Assembly: GCF_047511655.1 (NCBI RefSeq)
Contig: NC_133390.1
Location: forward strand, 93,379,583-93,443,582
Direction of reading: 5' to 3'
Length of the DNA stretch: 64,000 nucleotides
From: Castor canadensis
Taxonomy: Eukaryota > Chordata > Mammalia > Rodentia > Castoridae
Positions 13,091-24,391 of the stretch are shown here, piece by piece. A model generated the notes under the pieces. It saw only the letters and a program-made list of their open reading frames with translations. It was not told the origin of the DNA and did not search any database. Made by a program: the position numbers and the translations under genes. Positions within the stretch are counted from its first letter, which is position 1. Each line of letters starts with the position of its first letter.

Positions 13091-14380
13091 AGGTACTTTT
13101 TAAATTTAGCAATATGTAACTAATAAAGTACCAAAAAGACATTCATTCACTAAGGTGCAATTCATTCATTCACAATGACTACTTTGAGATAAACTTGCCT
13201 TTAGGCATAAGCAAAAAGCAGATGAGGGTTTGTCTAGGGTGACATAAATCAGAAATTGGTAAAATAGAAAGAAAATGATAAATACTATCATTTATAATAA
13301 ATTATACTAAATGTGATTTATAACTATCTAAAAATGAAGCCTAGCAAAGAATCACATTTTCTTACTAAAATAGAAGTATTTACAAATTTTATGAGTGATA
13401 TTTCTTTTCTTTTCTCCCTCTTTCTACAACTCTAGAAGGTTGCTGTTGGTATACTTTACAGTTCCCCTTCTATCAACCAGGTTTCAGAATATTGAGATGA
13501 TAATTACAGCAAATGTAAGGAAGGGATAGGCATAAACAGAGATGAACCATCATGTAGCTACCTTTAAGAAGAGTGCAAATATATATAAGACATAGATGCC
13601 TTATGCTAGAATATAGAAATCATCTCTGAAGTATAATGTGAAAAGATGGCTATTGTGGATATAAAGCAACTAAAGGAGGGGGTTATAGAGGGCATTTAGT
13701 TTAGTTTGCAGAACATCCAAATATCCTTTTTATCTGATTGGTAGGGCCGTTTTCTTCAATAAAAAGCAGAATAGAATAGACATTCCCTCTTCCAATTCTA
13801 TGGTAGCTATAGTGGGGCTGGTGAGCTAAGTTCAGTCTAATCAGAAGTCCCAGTATGGGACTTAAAATTTGAGGGCTTGACATGAGAATCAGAGAAGAGC
13901 TAAAAGTCATCCTCAAGCGGTGTAGTCAGTTGTTAAAACCTTAAGTTTACTCAGTGTTCTTGGAAATGCCTGCTAATGTGATTTTGCTGTACATTTTTGC
14001 CTTATTTTCCACTTGTTTCCTGACTTTGGTTGCCAAATATTTTTGTCAATTCTGTGATTTTCTTAATATTTTTGGATATATTTATTTCTGTTTAAATTGG
14101 CGAGACATAGTTTCTGTTTCTTAAAAACACAAAGTTCCATTGATAAAAAGATCAAATGTGCTTAATCATTAGGTATAATAAAATGATTGGTTAGAAAACG
14201 TATGTTTCAGAAGGACATTATTGAAGTAGATTATGAAGCAAATTTAATATCATAAAACTAAAATAATGGTACAGTGATGAAACTAAAGACAAAAATGAGA
14301 CTCTTCTTAATAAATGTTATGCAGATGCAAATTGGAAATAACAATCCATTTTTTTACTTAGACCAAACTTCACATAAATG
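13091..14380. other. Non-coding stretch, nothing recognised
   Basis: AT-rich sequence without repeat landmarks or splice-flanked coding texture. The open frame at 13701-13916 (minus) appears to be a chance frame. Confidence 0.4.
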
Positions 14381-14384
14381 TATG

Positions 14385-14540
14385 CATTTCTCTTTTGCCA
14401 AACATAATGCTAGGTGCTCACTAATATGATATCTTTTCTAATATTTTCAATAACAGTATGAGATTTATGCAGCCACTATTTCAAAAATGAACAAATGACA
14501 GAAAGTGTTTGTGGCTTTCTTATAACCATCTGTGTGACAC
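14385..14540 (+). repeat. Possible MIR SINE remnant
   Basis: The text 'ccaaacataatgctaggtgctcactaatatgatatc' followed by 'acagtatgagatttatgcagcc' and 'aaaaatgaacaaatgacag' follows the order of the MIR core (size/common gene-order words 'gccaggcactg...', 'ctcatttaatcc', 'tttacagatgag') but at low identity. Confidence 0.35.
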
Positions 14541-14683
14541 AGGTGCCATGAGATGATTTTGACCTTAGTGCAAAATTTAATATTTTTTTCTCTGTAAAAT
14601 TCAAAAACACATCAAAAGTGATATATTTGCCACAGTGATCAATGTTGCAGGTTGATTACATTGACAAGCTCAAATGAAAGTGT

Positions 14684-14713
14684 CACTGTGTCCTTCACCA
14701 CTGTGTCCTTCAC
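14684..14713 (+). repeat. Perfect 15-bp tandem duplication
   Basis: The 15-mer 'cactgtgtccttcac' occurs at 14684-14698 and again immediately at 14699-14713. A simple replication-slippage duplication is the likely origin. Confidence 0.95.
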
Positions 14714-14879
14714 AATACAACTTTTTAGTAAGTTCCATCAAAAGATGAAATCTATTTTTTACCTTTTTTGTCTGGACTGAACTTGTACCTTATTTTGACC
14801 ATTATATATGCAAAAATGACATTGTATTTTTTCTGAACATGGCTCAAGAAACTTTACATGCGTATTTTCCTCTTTTGAA

Positions 14880-15125
14880 CCCCTGTGACTAACATTTGAT
14901 GCCTTCTATAGGATGAGACAAGCCATCTCAGCAGAGAAAATATGAGAACAGGTGGACTATCCCCTACCAGTCCTCAAGCTGATCACAAACATGAATGAGC
15001 CCAGCCTAACTCAGCCAACATAAGCCCAAGACACACCATCAGATTTATAAGAAATAATAAATGATGGTGGTTTTAAGTGGTTCAGTATGGGAGTGATTTG
15101 ATACATAGTAATAGCTAATTGAAAT
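14880..15125 (+). repeat. Old MaLR-like LTR 3' part
   Basis: The sequence 'gagcccagcctaactcagcc' followed by 'atttataagaaataataaatgatggtggttttaagtggttcagtatggga' and 'gatacatagtaatagctaattga' parallels the 3' portion of MLT-type LTRs ('agcccagcc...', 'gaaataataaatg', 'ttgttttaagccactaagttttgggg', 'aatagctaactgatac'). It ends a few bases after the expected terminus. No proviral sequence adjoins it. Confidence 0.5.
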
Positions 15126-15419
15126 AGGCAGTAATATTTAGTATTGATAAAAGTGTTCTTAAAAGCTTTAATATGCTAATTGTATCAAAATAAGTTTATG
15201 GTCACTATAATTTTAATATTATAAATTAAACACTTTGAATTCTGTATAAAATATCTACACATTCATAATATTATAGTTAAACAAAATTCATTTAAGTAGA
15301 CTGATTTATATATAGTATTTTTATATTTCTAATTAAGTTTAATAATTTTATAGCATAAATTTCCTTTCCATGGAAACGAACAATAGATGCAGTCCATCCA
15401 AGAACAAACATATCTCTAA

Positions 15420-15505
15420 TTGGTAATATTTATTGAGTGCTTAATCTGTGTTAGGTTCTGTGGTAAGTACTTAGTCTTCATTCTCATTTTTAATCATGGG
15501 TGGCA
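15420..15505 (+). repeat. MIR SINE fragment
   Basis: 'tatttattgagtgcttaatctgtgttaggttctgtggtaagtactt' matches the MIR core region order ('ttattgagcacctactatgtgccaggcactgt'). Only the core is left. Confidence 0.5.
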
Positions 15506-15833
15506 CCCAATCTGTACTTTATACAGGAAATCTGTACATCCTCAGGATCTAGTCTAATTAAGGATAAACCCACAAAGCATGGACTTACCACACTCTATCA
15601 CAATCACTTTGCAGATTGCCAATATTCAGAGCTGTTCTAGGATCTCACAGCAGCAACACCTATGAAAAAAGAAGTTCAGGTTGCGTCTAGGAGCAGAAAC
15701 AGCAGGATAGAGCTCCTGTAGAGACTTGTGCCTGGCAATAGTAGTATGTAGTGAAATGGATACACTGACGAATTTCCACTTTCCTAAATGCCCCAGGAAC
15801 CAGCCTCAGAAATATATTCAAGTGAAAGACATG

Positions 15834-15874
15834 TTTCTAGAACTGAGGAAGCTATTTCTAGAACTGAGGAAGCT
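15834..15874 (+). repeat. 20-bp direct tandem duplication, 21-bp period
   Basis: 'tttctagaactgaggaagct' occurs at 15834-15853 and 15855-15874 with a single A between the copies. The copies are identical, so the event is recent compared with the surrounding decayed repeats. Confidence 0.95.
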
Positions 15875-15899
15875 GACTGAACAATTATTAATAAGGCCC

Positions 15900-16340
15900 T
15901 AAGATATTAAATTTGGCACTAGAGGAACTAGTTGTCCCTATAGATGAAACAGCCTTGTTTTGCTGTGTTTTCAAGTTGTTCTTATTTATCTTCTTCAGGA
16001 TCATTTAGGAGACATATTTAACAATGCACATTACTGAGCTCATTTTCTATAGTTTCATATTCAGTAGTTCAGAGTTTCAACTCAAGAATTTGTATTTTTA
16101 GCACGCATCCTTTTTGAGCTTTACAGTTAAGCAAGTTTGAGACACACTGTTTATATGCTTTGGTGGCAGAGAGTATCAAGATCTCTTGAAGCAAGCAGCA
16201 AGGGAAGATGAATTCAGTAGTGGGTTTCCAAAGCTGAAATAGTACAACCACAGGCAAAACTGAGCAGACTGGGAAGAGAAAGTTATGTGAAATAAGAGAC
16301 AAGCATTTACAAGGCCAAGGATACCTGGTCTCTTACTTCT
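15900..16340. other. Non-coding stretch, nothing recognised
   Basis: No repeat or exon landmark. A minus-strand open frame at 16069-16302 has no splice context and no recognisable protein family. Confidence 0.4.
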
Positions 16341-16359
16341 CTGTGTGGCCTAAGCTAAT

Positions 16360-16745
16360 GGTTCACTCACTCATTCATTTTCATATGTTAAGTGTTACTG
16401 CGAACCAAGATAAGATATGAGTTTGCCAAATTCAAAAAGCTTATTAGAAATTACCTCTGTCCTCAAGGCAATCACAGTTCAATAGGAGAGTTAGGCACAT
16501 AGATAACTAATAATAAAGCTTATGGCTTCAGTATTGTAATAGAAGTATAAATAAAATTGGATCATTAGGAGAGAAGTAATTAACTACATTTGCAGAAAAA
16601 AGAGATCAGGGATAAATTTCAGTAAGACTTGGCTGATTGGTATTATGGATAAGGGTTTACTCCAATGCAAAGAGAAGGAAAAATATCTCAAGCAGAGGGA
16701 GTGGTATGTGTAAAGACAGAGGAATCAGACATTTTGAGTGAAAGG
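16360..16745 (+). repeat. L2-like ancient interspersed repeat
   Basis: Ordered landmarks include 'cactcactcattcattttc', 'acctctgtcctcaaggcaatcacagttcaataggagag', 'acataga..ataataaagc', and 'tctcaagcagagggagtggtatgtgtaaagacagaggaatcag'. These match the layout of a common old mammalian repeat ('tcatggagcttacattctag', 'cagagggaacagcaagtgcaaaggccctgagg'). Whether it is formally L2 or another old element needs a library search. Confidence 0.45.
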
Positions 16746-16979
16746 TTAAAAAATATATATGATCAGATAATAGGGTAAACAGAGAGAGGGAGCAGAGTAT
16801 AGGAACCAAGTAAGATGGGTAGTAAAACTATCTTTTCTTCTTATGCTAAAAATTTGGAAATTATCCAAGTTAAATGAAGAATCAATTAAGCTTCTAAACA
16901 CTTTTTGAACAGAAGATGAATTATCGGAGCTATTTGTAGAACTATTTTCTTTATCTCAATTCAAATATCACATGACTAC

Positions 16980-17300
16980 AGTTACAGACTGAACTGTGTT
17001 ATTTGAAATTCATATATGGAAGCCATAACTTTTAATGATACACTATTTGGAGGTGGGGGCTTTGAGCAGTAATTAGGTTTAGAGACAGTCTTGCATTTGG
17101 GACATCGTGATGGTACTGATGTCCTTATAGGAGCAGACAACAAGTATCCTCTCTCTCTGACACACGCAGTCTGTATTACCAGGAAAGGAGCCCACAGAAC
17201 ATCCAAACTGAACAGCATCTTTACCCGGAAGTCCCCATCCTCTGGAATTTGAAAAACAAATGCTTGTTGCTTAGTTCATTCAATCTATGGTATGGCACAA
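16980..17300 (+). repeat. Solo LTR of the MaLR MLT1 type
   Basis: The segment starts with 'acagactgaactgtgttat', continues through 'aaattcatatatggaagcc', 'tttggaggtgggggctttgagcagtaattaggtttag', 'gatgtccttataggagcag', 'ctctctctctgac', and ends in 'aaacaaatgcttgttgc' and 'caatctatggtatggc'. This is the order of the MLT1 LTR consensus as I recall it. It is a non-coding relic of an endogenous ERVL-MaLR retrotransposon. Confidence 0.7.
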
Positions 17301-18440
17301 GTTTACTCTCTTTTATGTCTCTGTGGCTGAAGTAAGTGCAAAGGTTAGGTGGGGAACCAGAGGAAGAATTAAGAAAGTGAAAGGCTACCCTGACAATGTC
17401 AGTCAGGGTTAGAAGCCTTTTATTTCTTCCTATCTGATTATGGTTTGCTATTACCTCATAATGCAAGATTTAAAAGATCCTACCACTTTCCTATGCCTCA
17501 TTTTGCCTGATTCTTAGCTAAATATCACTATATAAATGATAGGAATATATATGTGAAAAAATAGGCAGCCATAGGGTACTGGAGTGGGGGAAAGTAAAAG
17601 CTGCAAAGGCCATGAATTAAAGTGAAAAATAATGAAAATAAATGCTGATAAGTCTACATAATGAATGGCATGTTGGGTGAGTTAGATTGTCCCATTGAGA
17701 GGACCTGAAATGCTGTGACACTCCCATCAAACTTTCATCATTAATCCTTCTACTCTGTATTTGCACTCTTATGCAGACATTTCCATTTGAAGGGCCATCT
17801 ATAGGGCTATTTCTATTCTTGCAGTACTCCCAGTGTCAAGATTCATGAGGTCAGACGTGAAGATGAATTTTTTGGTTAAGCTGTTCTCTCCTAAGGGCAA
17901 GAAGCTTAATCATTTTCTTTTTGGTACTGACCTTGTCTTGTCTAGAGATAAATCAATGAATCAAGCTAGGAATGGTAAATCATGAATAAATGATTTATGC
18001 TGGTCTTGATCAAATATGATAGATTGCTTAGATTCTTGACTATTACTGCATATAAAGATTTATATAATATACAAGTGACTGTGGATTTGTGAAAGAATTG
18101 AGAATTTTCTCCAAGGATATAGTTCAGTGTAGCACTGCAAATGTTATTCCTAGTGCACTAGTCCTGAAGAGAATAATGATGGGATATGATCGATTCAATA
18201 TGATTTTTTAAATAATTAGTACATTTTTCCTCATACCCTTCATTTCTTTTTTTTTTTTCTCCTTGTCTTTTCTATTCTCTATCTCCCTCTCTTTTTGGTT
18301 ATACCAAAATCTTACATGTAACAAATGATTACAGATCTTAGTAATAGGTTTTTCTTTCTGATCTCATGAATCTGTATATGTATATGCATATATATGTGTG
18401 TGTGCATATATTGTTTATCAGAAAATATGTACTCTACATA
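17301..18440. other. Non-coding stretch, nothing recognised
   Basis: No nameable repeat. A polypyrimidine tract lies at 18246-18297 (T-run followed by a CT-rich part), which could mark a decayed retroposon tail on the minus strand, but no element body is attached. Confidence 0.4.
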
Positions 18441-18444
18441 AAGA

Positions 18445-18790
18445 CATAGTAAGGAATTGTTTGGCATAATTATGAAAGGTGAGAAGTCCCCAAATTTGCT
18501 CCCAGCAAGTTGGAGATCAAAAACAGCTGATAGTGTAACTTCAGTCCAAGTTCAAGTCCAAAGACAGGACATAAATATCTCAGTTCAAAGAGAGTCAAGC
18601 AGAGAGATGGGATTCTTTGTTCAGCCTTATTTGTTGTTGTTGTTGTTCTATTGTGACTTCCGACTGATGGGATGAGGTCTCCCCACAATAGATAGGGTAA
18701 TGTGCTGTTCAGACTTCTAACTGAAATAGTCATCTCCTCTGACACCCATTAATACTCACTAACACACATCTGAGTTTTATGGATAGTGTC
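18445..18790 (+). repeat. Old LTR-like interspersed repeat
   Basis: Landmarks such as 'gtgagaagtcccc', 'agtccaagttcaagtccaaagacaggac', 'atctcagttcaaag', 'gttctattgtgacttcc', 'tgatgggatgaggtctccccacaatagatagggtaat' and 'agtcatctcctctgacacccattaat' match, in order, a common mammalian LTR-type repeat ('agtccaagtccaaaggc', 'ttctattcaggccctcaatgg', 'cccacattggggagggcaatc', 'catccagaaacaccctcacagac'). A short (GTT)n expansion sits in the middle. Confidence 0.5.
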
Positions 18791-19252
18791 TTCATCTCTC
18801 TCTCTGTCTCTCAAGTGATTAAATGCATGTGATATCACACTCCAATGTGCTTACTTTTGGTGGGTGAGATTTCTTTTAGATGCTGCCAGCTCTAGTATGT
18901 AGAGTGTGGGCAAGAAGATGAGTTTGTAAAAACGTGATGTAATTTATTAATCCTTATATGCAGTAATAGTCAGGAATCCAAGCAATCGCTCATGTGTTCT
19001 TGTGAACATGGACAGTTCCCACACGTACCTGGGTAATGTCAATGCTCCAGAGAATTCTTCTGCATCTCAGAGGTTTCTTTACCCGCTGCTTAAACATGAA
19101 AGCAGATATTCCAGTTGGGACTGAATGGAAAAAGAAAAAAAGTGGTTGTATGCAGATGTTGACTTACATGGATGTGAAGAGGTTCACAATTTTCACTTTT
19201 TATTTGTGTCTGGCTCTCCTTCAGTTCTGCTTAACCTCATGGGGTCTATCTA

Positions 19253-19253
<1 letters not shown>

Positions 19254-19304
<51 letters not shown>
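19254..19304. repeat. (TG)n microsatellite
   Basis: About 25 uninterrupted TG units abut the A-rich tail end of the adjacent minus-strand SINE. Dinucleotide repeats commonly grow from SINE poly-A ends; the perfect array is expected to be polymorphic. Confidence 0.97.
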
Positions 19305-19308
<4 letters not shown>

Positions 19309-19502
19309 GAGGATTGAACACAGGGTCTCATGTATTCTAGCCAAGCATTCAACCACTTGAGCTAGGCACCCAATCTTTCATCTTTTTGTTTGTTTTTTAG
19401 ATAGGAGCTCATGCTTACTTTGCCTGGACTAGCTTTAATCTGTGATCCTCCTGTCTCTGCCTCTTGAGTACCTGGGATTACAGATGTGTGCTACCAGGCC
19501 CT
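19305..19502 (-). mobile_element. Composite B1-ID SINE
   Basis: Plus-strand text 'attgaacacagggtctcatgta' and 'caaccacttgagctaggc' is the reverse of the ID-like half; after a T-rich linker, 'gataggagctcatgc', 'tgcctggactagctttaatc', 'gatcctcctgtctctgcctc' and 'tgggattacagatgtgtgctacc' are the reverse of the B1-like half. The former tail has been replaced by the TG repeat. Confidence 0.85.
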
Positions 19503-20085
19503 GCCCTATAATGTATCATTTTTTTATATTTCTCTTCTTTGTGCTCTATTAGATGTCAAAAATTTTATAGTTTCTGGTCCATTCAGGGATTCTCTTTGTT
19601 TTGGTAATTTCTTTGTTCTGTTGTTCATTTCTTTCTGCTTATATTTGGCATTCAAGTTGGATATGGAAGGCTAAAATATATCCTTAGATCTCTACTTTTA
19701 GGTGGAAACCAGTATGTTTTTCTTTGCTTTTCAACATTCTAATCATGATCCTTTAGAGGAAGACTGGTTTTAAATTGGTACACAGTAATGAATAAAGCAC
19801 ATGATTTGCTCTGTCATGAAAAGCCAATGGATGATCATCTTCCATACCCTGCACTGCATTAATATGAAAACAGTGTAAGACTAAATTAATGCATTTGATA
19901 GACATATCACATGTGCTCTTACAAAAATTTGATCCACTAACATCACTGGATCACTTTTTGTAGATAACTGAGTCTAAGCTGGGAAACTTATGTTTTTTAC
20001 TCATCCAATTTAGTTTTTGACCCATTTCAGTCCTTTGTTTTGATCTTTTGAACTTGGTTTGTTATTCAGCTTATTGGTTATCATT
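19503..20085. other. Non-coding stretch, nothing recognised
   Basis: AT-rich sequence between a SINE and an L1 3' end with no further identifiable content. Confidence 0.4.
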
Positions 20086-20290
20086 CCCTGTTTTTTTTTT
20101 CCTCATTTATTTATATGGGCATACATTGTTTGGGCCATTTCTTCCCCCATCCCAGCCCCATCCCTCTTCCTCCTGCCCCCCCTCGTTTTCAGGCAGAATC
20201 TGTTCTGCCCTTATCTATAATAATGTTGAACACAGAGTATAAACAATAATAAAAAGACAAAGCATTTTGCTAGTTGAACTCCCTGTTTTT
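20086..20290 (-). mobile_element. 5'-truncated L1 3' UTR with target-site duplication
   Basis: A T-run at 20091-20100 (poly-A tail on the minus strand) leads into 'gggcatacattgtttgggcc', a CCC/TCC-rich block, and 'ttctgcccttatctataa' and 'gagtataaacaataataaaaag'. The same text appears as L1 3' end at 24.4 and, on the plus strand, at 60.2 kb. The short repeat 'ccctgttttt' occurs at 20086-20095 and 20281-20290 and is the probable target-site duplication. Only about 180 bp of L1 were inserted. Confidence 0.8.
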
Positions 20291-20461
20291 ATAAAATTGT
20301 TAATATTATGCCCAAACTTAAAAGTAATGTTTCAAAGAACCACTCTATTCTTTGTTATACCCAAAATCCACATATTACAATTGCTAATGGACCTAAGACA
20401 TTTTATTATATTTTGTTACTTTCAAGAGAAAATAAAACTTAATTATTTAATTTAATTATTC

Positions 20462-20512
20462 ATTACATATATATATATATAAATATATATATTTTTATAT
20501 ATATATTATATT
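20462..20512. repeat. AT-rich low-complexity tract
   Basis: Interleaved TA and AT dinucleotide runs, partly self-complementary and able to extrude as a hairpin. No transcribed element attached. Confidence 0.9.
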
Positions 20513-21107
20513 TATCTAGCCACATTCTAGATCTTGGAGATATAGCACATCAGACAGGTTCTCAAGAAGCCTGCTGGTAAGACAGGTAAGAGAGTAAGAT
20601 AATTTACATACACAGACACACATACACACACCTCAAAGAACAGTGTTAGTGAGAGGTTATTGTTTTGACAAGACTTAAATATGATGATTTAATAGACAGT
20701 GACTGGGCAGCTACTTTAAATTTACTATATCTATTAAATAGATACCTCTTTGTTACCTAAGATTATGTTGTATATTCATGGGTACACATAACTTTTTTAA
20801 AGTCCCAGAAAAGTTTCTCATTACAACTTGTCATTTACCAGGTAGTGCTTGAGTCTACAAATTCAAAACATGATTTCATCAAGGATCCCAATTAGGGAAG
20901 CCCTTACATAATCTAAGGAAATGAGGATTGCACTTCCAAACTAAGCAGACAGTGCTATCTATATCCTGTTTAGATGCATCAACTATAGAATGTTTTATAC
21001 TTATTTTGAATCTGATCAAAACAATTCCTGATTGTTTTATTGTAGATGATCCAAGTAATTTCATATTAGAGAAATTGAGAAAACAGACAGGTATCTAGAC
21101 AGCTATA

Positions 21108-21158
21108 TAGATGGATAAGAGATAGATAGATGATAAATAGATAGACAGATAGATAGAT
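21108..21158. repeat. Imperfect GATA/GACA microsatellite
   Basis: Interrupted GATA units with one GATG, AAAT and GACA variant between about 21108 and 21158. The interruptions suggest an old, stabilised array. Confidence 0.85.
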
Positions 21159-21339
21159 CATAGGGAGAGTTAAGTATTCATTTTTCATAATTACTTTGTT
21201 CTGGAAAAAATTAGAATTTGCATCTTAAATCAATTTCCCTTATATTTGCCTCCAATTTTAATGTTTCAGATTTTGTATCCTAGAATTGTACAGTCTTTTT
21301 ATTAGAATCCTTTATTTAAAATATTATGTTCTAATCTTT

Positions 21340-24120
21340 TTAAAGATTTTACTATCACATAATAGTTATATCTTAGTTGGATTTATCCCCTCCATTATTC
21401 TCCCTCTTTTCCCCTCCCCTCTTCTTAGAACAATTTCCACAAGTTTCATTCTTCTATTTTCATATAGGAATACAAAACACAACCACCATATACACCTTCA
21501 TTGCCCCTTTCCTCTTGCCCACCCCCTCCCACTGGACCTATCCCCAAAAAAGATTTATTTTTTCCTCTTGCCCTTCATTTTTTAAAATTAATTGTATATT
21601 GATAGTCTAAGGGGTTTTTGCCTTGTTACTTCCCATTTGTAAATATCGTGCTTTGTTAAATTAAACCTTTCCTCCATTAGTTACTCATTCTCTATCACTA
21701 TTCTCCCCTAATATTCAACAGTTTACTATATAGTGCATTATATTATACTCATATATAAATGGGGTTGTTTCAATATTTTTCATTCCCTAACATTTTCTTT
21801 CCCTTTCCCACCTCCCATAGCCCCCTCAGATAGACTCACTAATATAATTTATCTCTGTCATTGAAATTTTGGTAAGGATTGCATTGAACATATAGACACT
21901 TCCACAATATTGACTCTGCTGATCCATGAGCATGGGCTGTTCATCCATCTTCTGATGTCTTCATTGATTTCTTTCTTTAGTGACTTGTAGTTTTCATTGT
22001 ATATGTCAGTCACCTCCATCATTAAATTTATTCCTAGGTACTTTAATTTTTTGAAGCTGTTATGAATTGTATTGTTTTCCTGATTTCTTTCTCAGAATGT
22101 TCATTGTTTGTATATAAAGATGTTACTGATTTTTGTGTATTGACTTTTTATACTGTTACTTTTCTAAAAGAGTTTATGAGATCTAAGAGTTTTGTGGTTG
22201 AGTTTTTAGGATCTTTCAGGTATAGGATCATATCATCTGCAAATAGTGACAATTTTACTTTTTTCTTCCCTATTTGAATTCCTTGTATTTCTTTCTCCTA
22301 TCTTATTGCCCTGGCTAGGAAGTCCAGCACCATGTTGAATAAGAGTGGGGAGACTGGACTCCCTTCCCTCTTTCCTGACTTTAGGAGAAATGGTTTCAGT
22401 TTTTCTCTATTAAGTATGATGTTGACTATAGGTTTGTCATATATAGCCTTTATAATGTTGAGAAATGTGACTTCCATTCCTAATTTCTTCAGCGCTTTTA
22501 TCAGGAAAAATGTTGAATTTTGTCAAAGGTTTTTTCTTCATCATTGATATGATGGCTTGGTTTTTGTCATTTGATTCTGCTTACATGTTGCATTACATTT
22601 ATTGATTTGCAAATGTTGTACCATCCTTGCATCCCTGAAATGAAACCTGCTTGATCATGGTGTATAATCTTCTTAATGTCTGTTAGCAAGTACTTTATTA
22701 AGGATTTTTGAGTCTATGTTCACCAAGGACATTGGCATATAACTTCCATTTTTTGATTTGTCTTTACCTGGCATTGGTATTAGAGTAGCACTGGCTTCAC
22801 AGAATGTGTTGGTAGTATTCCTTCTTTTTGCACTTTATGGGATAATTTGAGGGACATTCATTGGCATTAGTTCTTTAAAAATCTGGTAGAATTCAGCAGT
22901 GAATCTATCAGGGTCTACACTTTTCTTTGTTAGGAGATTCTTTGTAAGTGTCTCAATCTCATCACTTGTTATAATATAAGTTTTTAATATACTTGGTTCA
23001 ATTTTGGCAAGTCATATGTGTCAAGAAATTTTTCTGCTTCTTCTTCATTCTCCAGTTTGCAGGAGTTCAAGCTTTTAAAGTATTCCCATGTGATCCATCT
23101 GAATTTTATAGATGTCTCTTGTAATATTCCCTTTTTCATCTCTGATTTTATTAATTTGGGTCAACTCCTTTCTTCTTTTAGTTAATTTGACTGGAGATTT
23201 GTCAATCTTGTTTATATTTTTGAAAGAACCAACTTTTTCTTTCCTTGATTCATTGTATTTTTTAATCTTTATTTTGTGGATTTCTGCCCTCAGTTTTAGT
23301 ATCTCTTTTCATTTATTACTTACTGGGTTGGCTTCCTCTTGTTTTTCGTAGGAGTTAGAGCTGTGTCATTAGATTGTCTGACACCTTGGTCGTTCTCTGA
23401 TGTGTTTGTTCATGGCTCTAAACTTCCCTCTTAAGACTGCCTTTGCTGCATCTCAAATTTTCTGAAACTTATATCCTCATTTTCATTTGATTTTAGGAAT
23501 TTAATTTCTTTACTAATACCTTCAATGACACATTGCTCATTGAAAAATGTATCATTAAAGCTCCATAAGTTTGAATGGTTTTTGTGGTTTTCCTTACTAT
23601 TGATTTATGATTTTATTCCATTATGGTCTGCTAGGGTATAGTGGATTATTTCACGTTTTTTGTATTTGTAGAGGTTTGCTTTATGATCTAGGACATGATG
23701 TAGTTTGGAAAAAGTTTCATGGGCTGCTGAGAAAGATGTGTAATCTGTTGTTGTAGGATAGAATACTCTCTAAATGCTAAGTCCATTTTGTTGAAGGTAC
23801 TGTTTAAATGTAGGATATCTTTGTAAATTTTCTGCCTGGATGTGAATTCTGTCTATTGAAGAGTTGGGGTGTTGAAATCTCCCACAATTGCTTTATCTGG
23901 TCACATCTGTTCCTTTACACTCAGAAGTGGTTGTTTTATAAATGCTCCAAGCCTCAGAACATATACATTTAGAGTTGTTACATCTTCTTGCTGGATTGTT
24001 CCTCTTATTAATATATAGTGGCTTTCTTTATCTCTTCTGACTGAGTTTTGTGTAAAATCTGCTTTGTGGGATATGAGAATAGCTACTCCTGCTTGTTTTT
24101 GGTTTCTGCATGCTTAGTAA
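21340..24120 (-). mobile_element. L1 element: ORF2 endonuclease-to-RT joined to 3' UTR
   Basis: Read on the minus strand, the right-hand end (about 23400-24120) is ORF2 endonuclease text; 'caagcaggagtagctattctcatatcc' is a hallmark. The centre (about 22300-22950) is reverse transcriptase, including the region corresponding to 'gatcaagcaggtttcatttcaggg'. The frame is broken by many frameshifts and stops. At about 21850 the RT-end text gives way directly to a pyrimidine-rich 3' UTR-like block (21340-21850), with no cysteine-rich C-terminal third between them. The same UTR type recurs at 54540-54880. The element is inactive; the missing C-terminal third points to an internal deletion or a rearrangement during insertion. 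Confidence 0.8.
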
Positions 24121-24164
24121 ATTTTTTTCCAAACTTTTAGTTTGTGTGTATCTTTGGTTGTGAG

Positions 24165-24246
24165 ACTTGCAAGATGGCCTGGATTACAATCTTCATGATC
24201 TCTGCCTCCCAAATAGTAGGTATTACAGCTGTGAGTCACTATGCCT
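24165..24246 (-). mobile_element. Fragment of a B1-like SINE unit
   Basis: 'gcctggattacaatcttcatgatctctgcctcc' followed by 'aggtattacagctgtgagtcactatgcc' is the reverse complement of the 5' half of the B1-like unit. The rest of the unit and any ID half are absent or have been removed at the boundary with the neighbouring L1. Confidence 0.65.
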
Positions 24247-24262
24247 ATATTTGAATCTATAA

Positions 24263-24391
24263 TGTATTTCAAGTTAAATTTTTATAACATGTGGTGTATA
24301 TGTATAGGTCAAGGTTTATTTTTGCATATAAATGTATTATTTTTCATTTCTGCTCTGTTAATATAAAATGAAGTACATCAAATTTTTTAAT
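24263..24391 (+). repeat. Left copy of a ~130-bp direct repeat flanking an L1
   Basis: This copy begins 'tgtatttcaagttaaatttt' and ends 'catcaaattttttaa'. The right copy is at 26149-26278. Aligned by eye they differ by about five substitutions and one single-base gap. The segment is not itself a repeat I recognise. Confidence 0.9.

Noticed and set aside
19036..19317. Plus-strand open frame ending in a long Cys-Val repeat
   Set aside because: The Cys-Val run is the (TG)n microsatellite translated; the rest lacks splice context.
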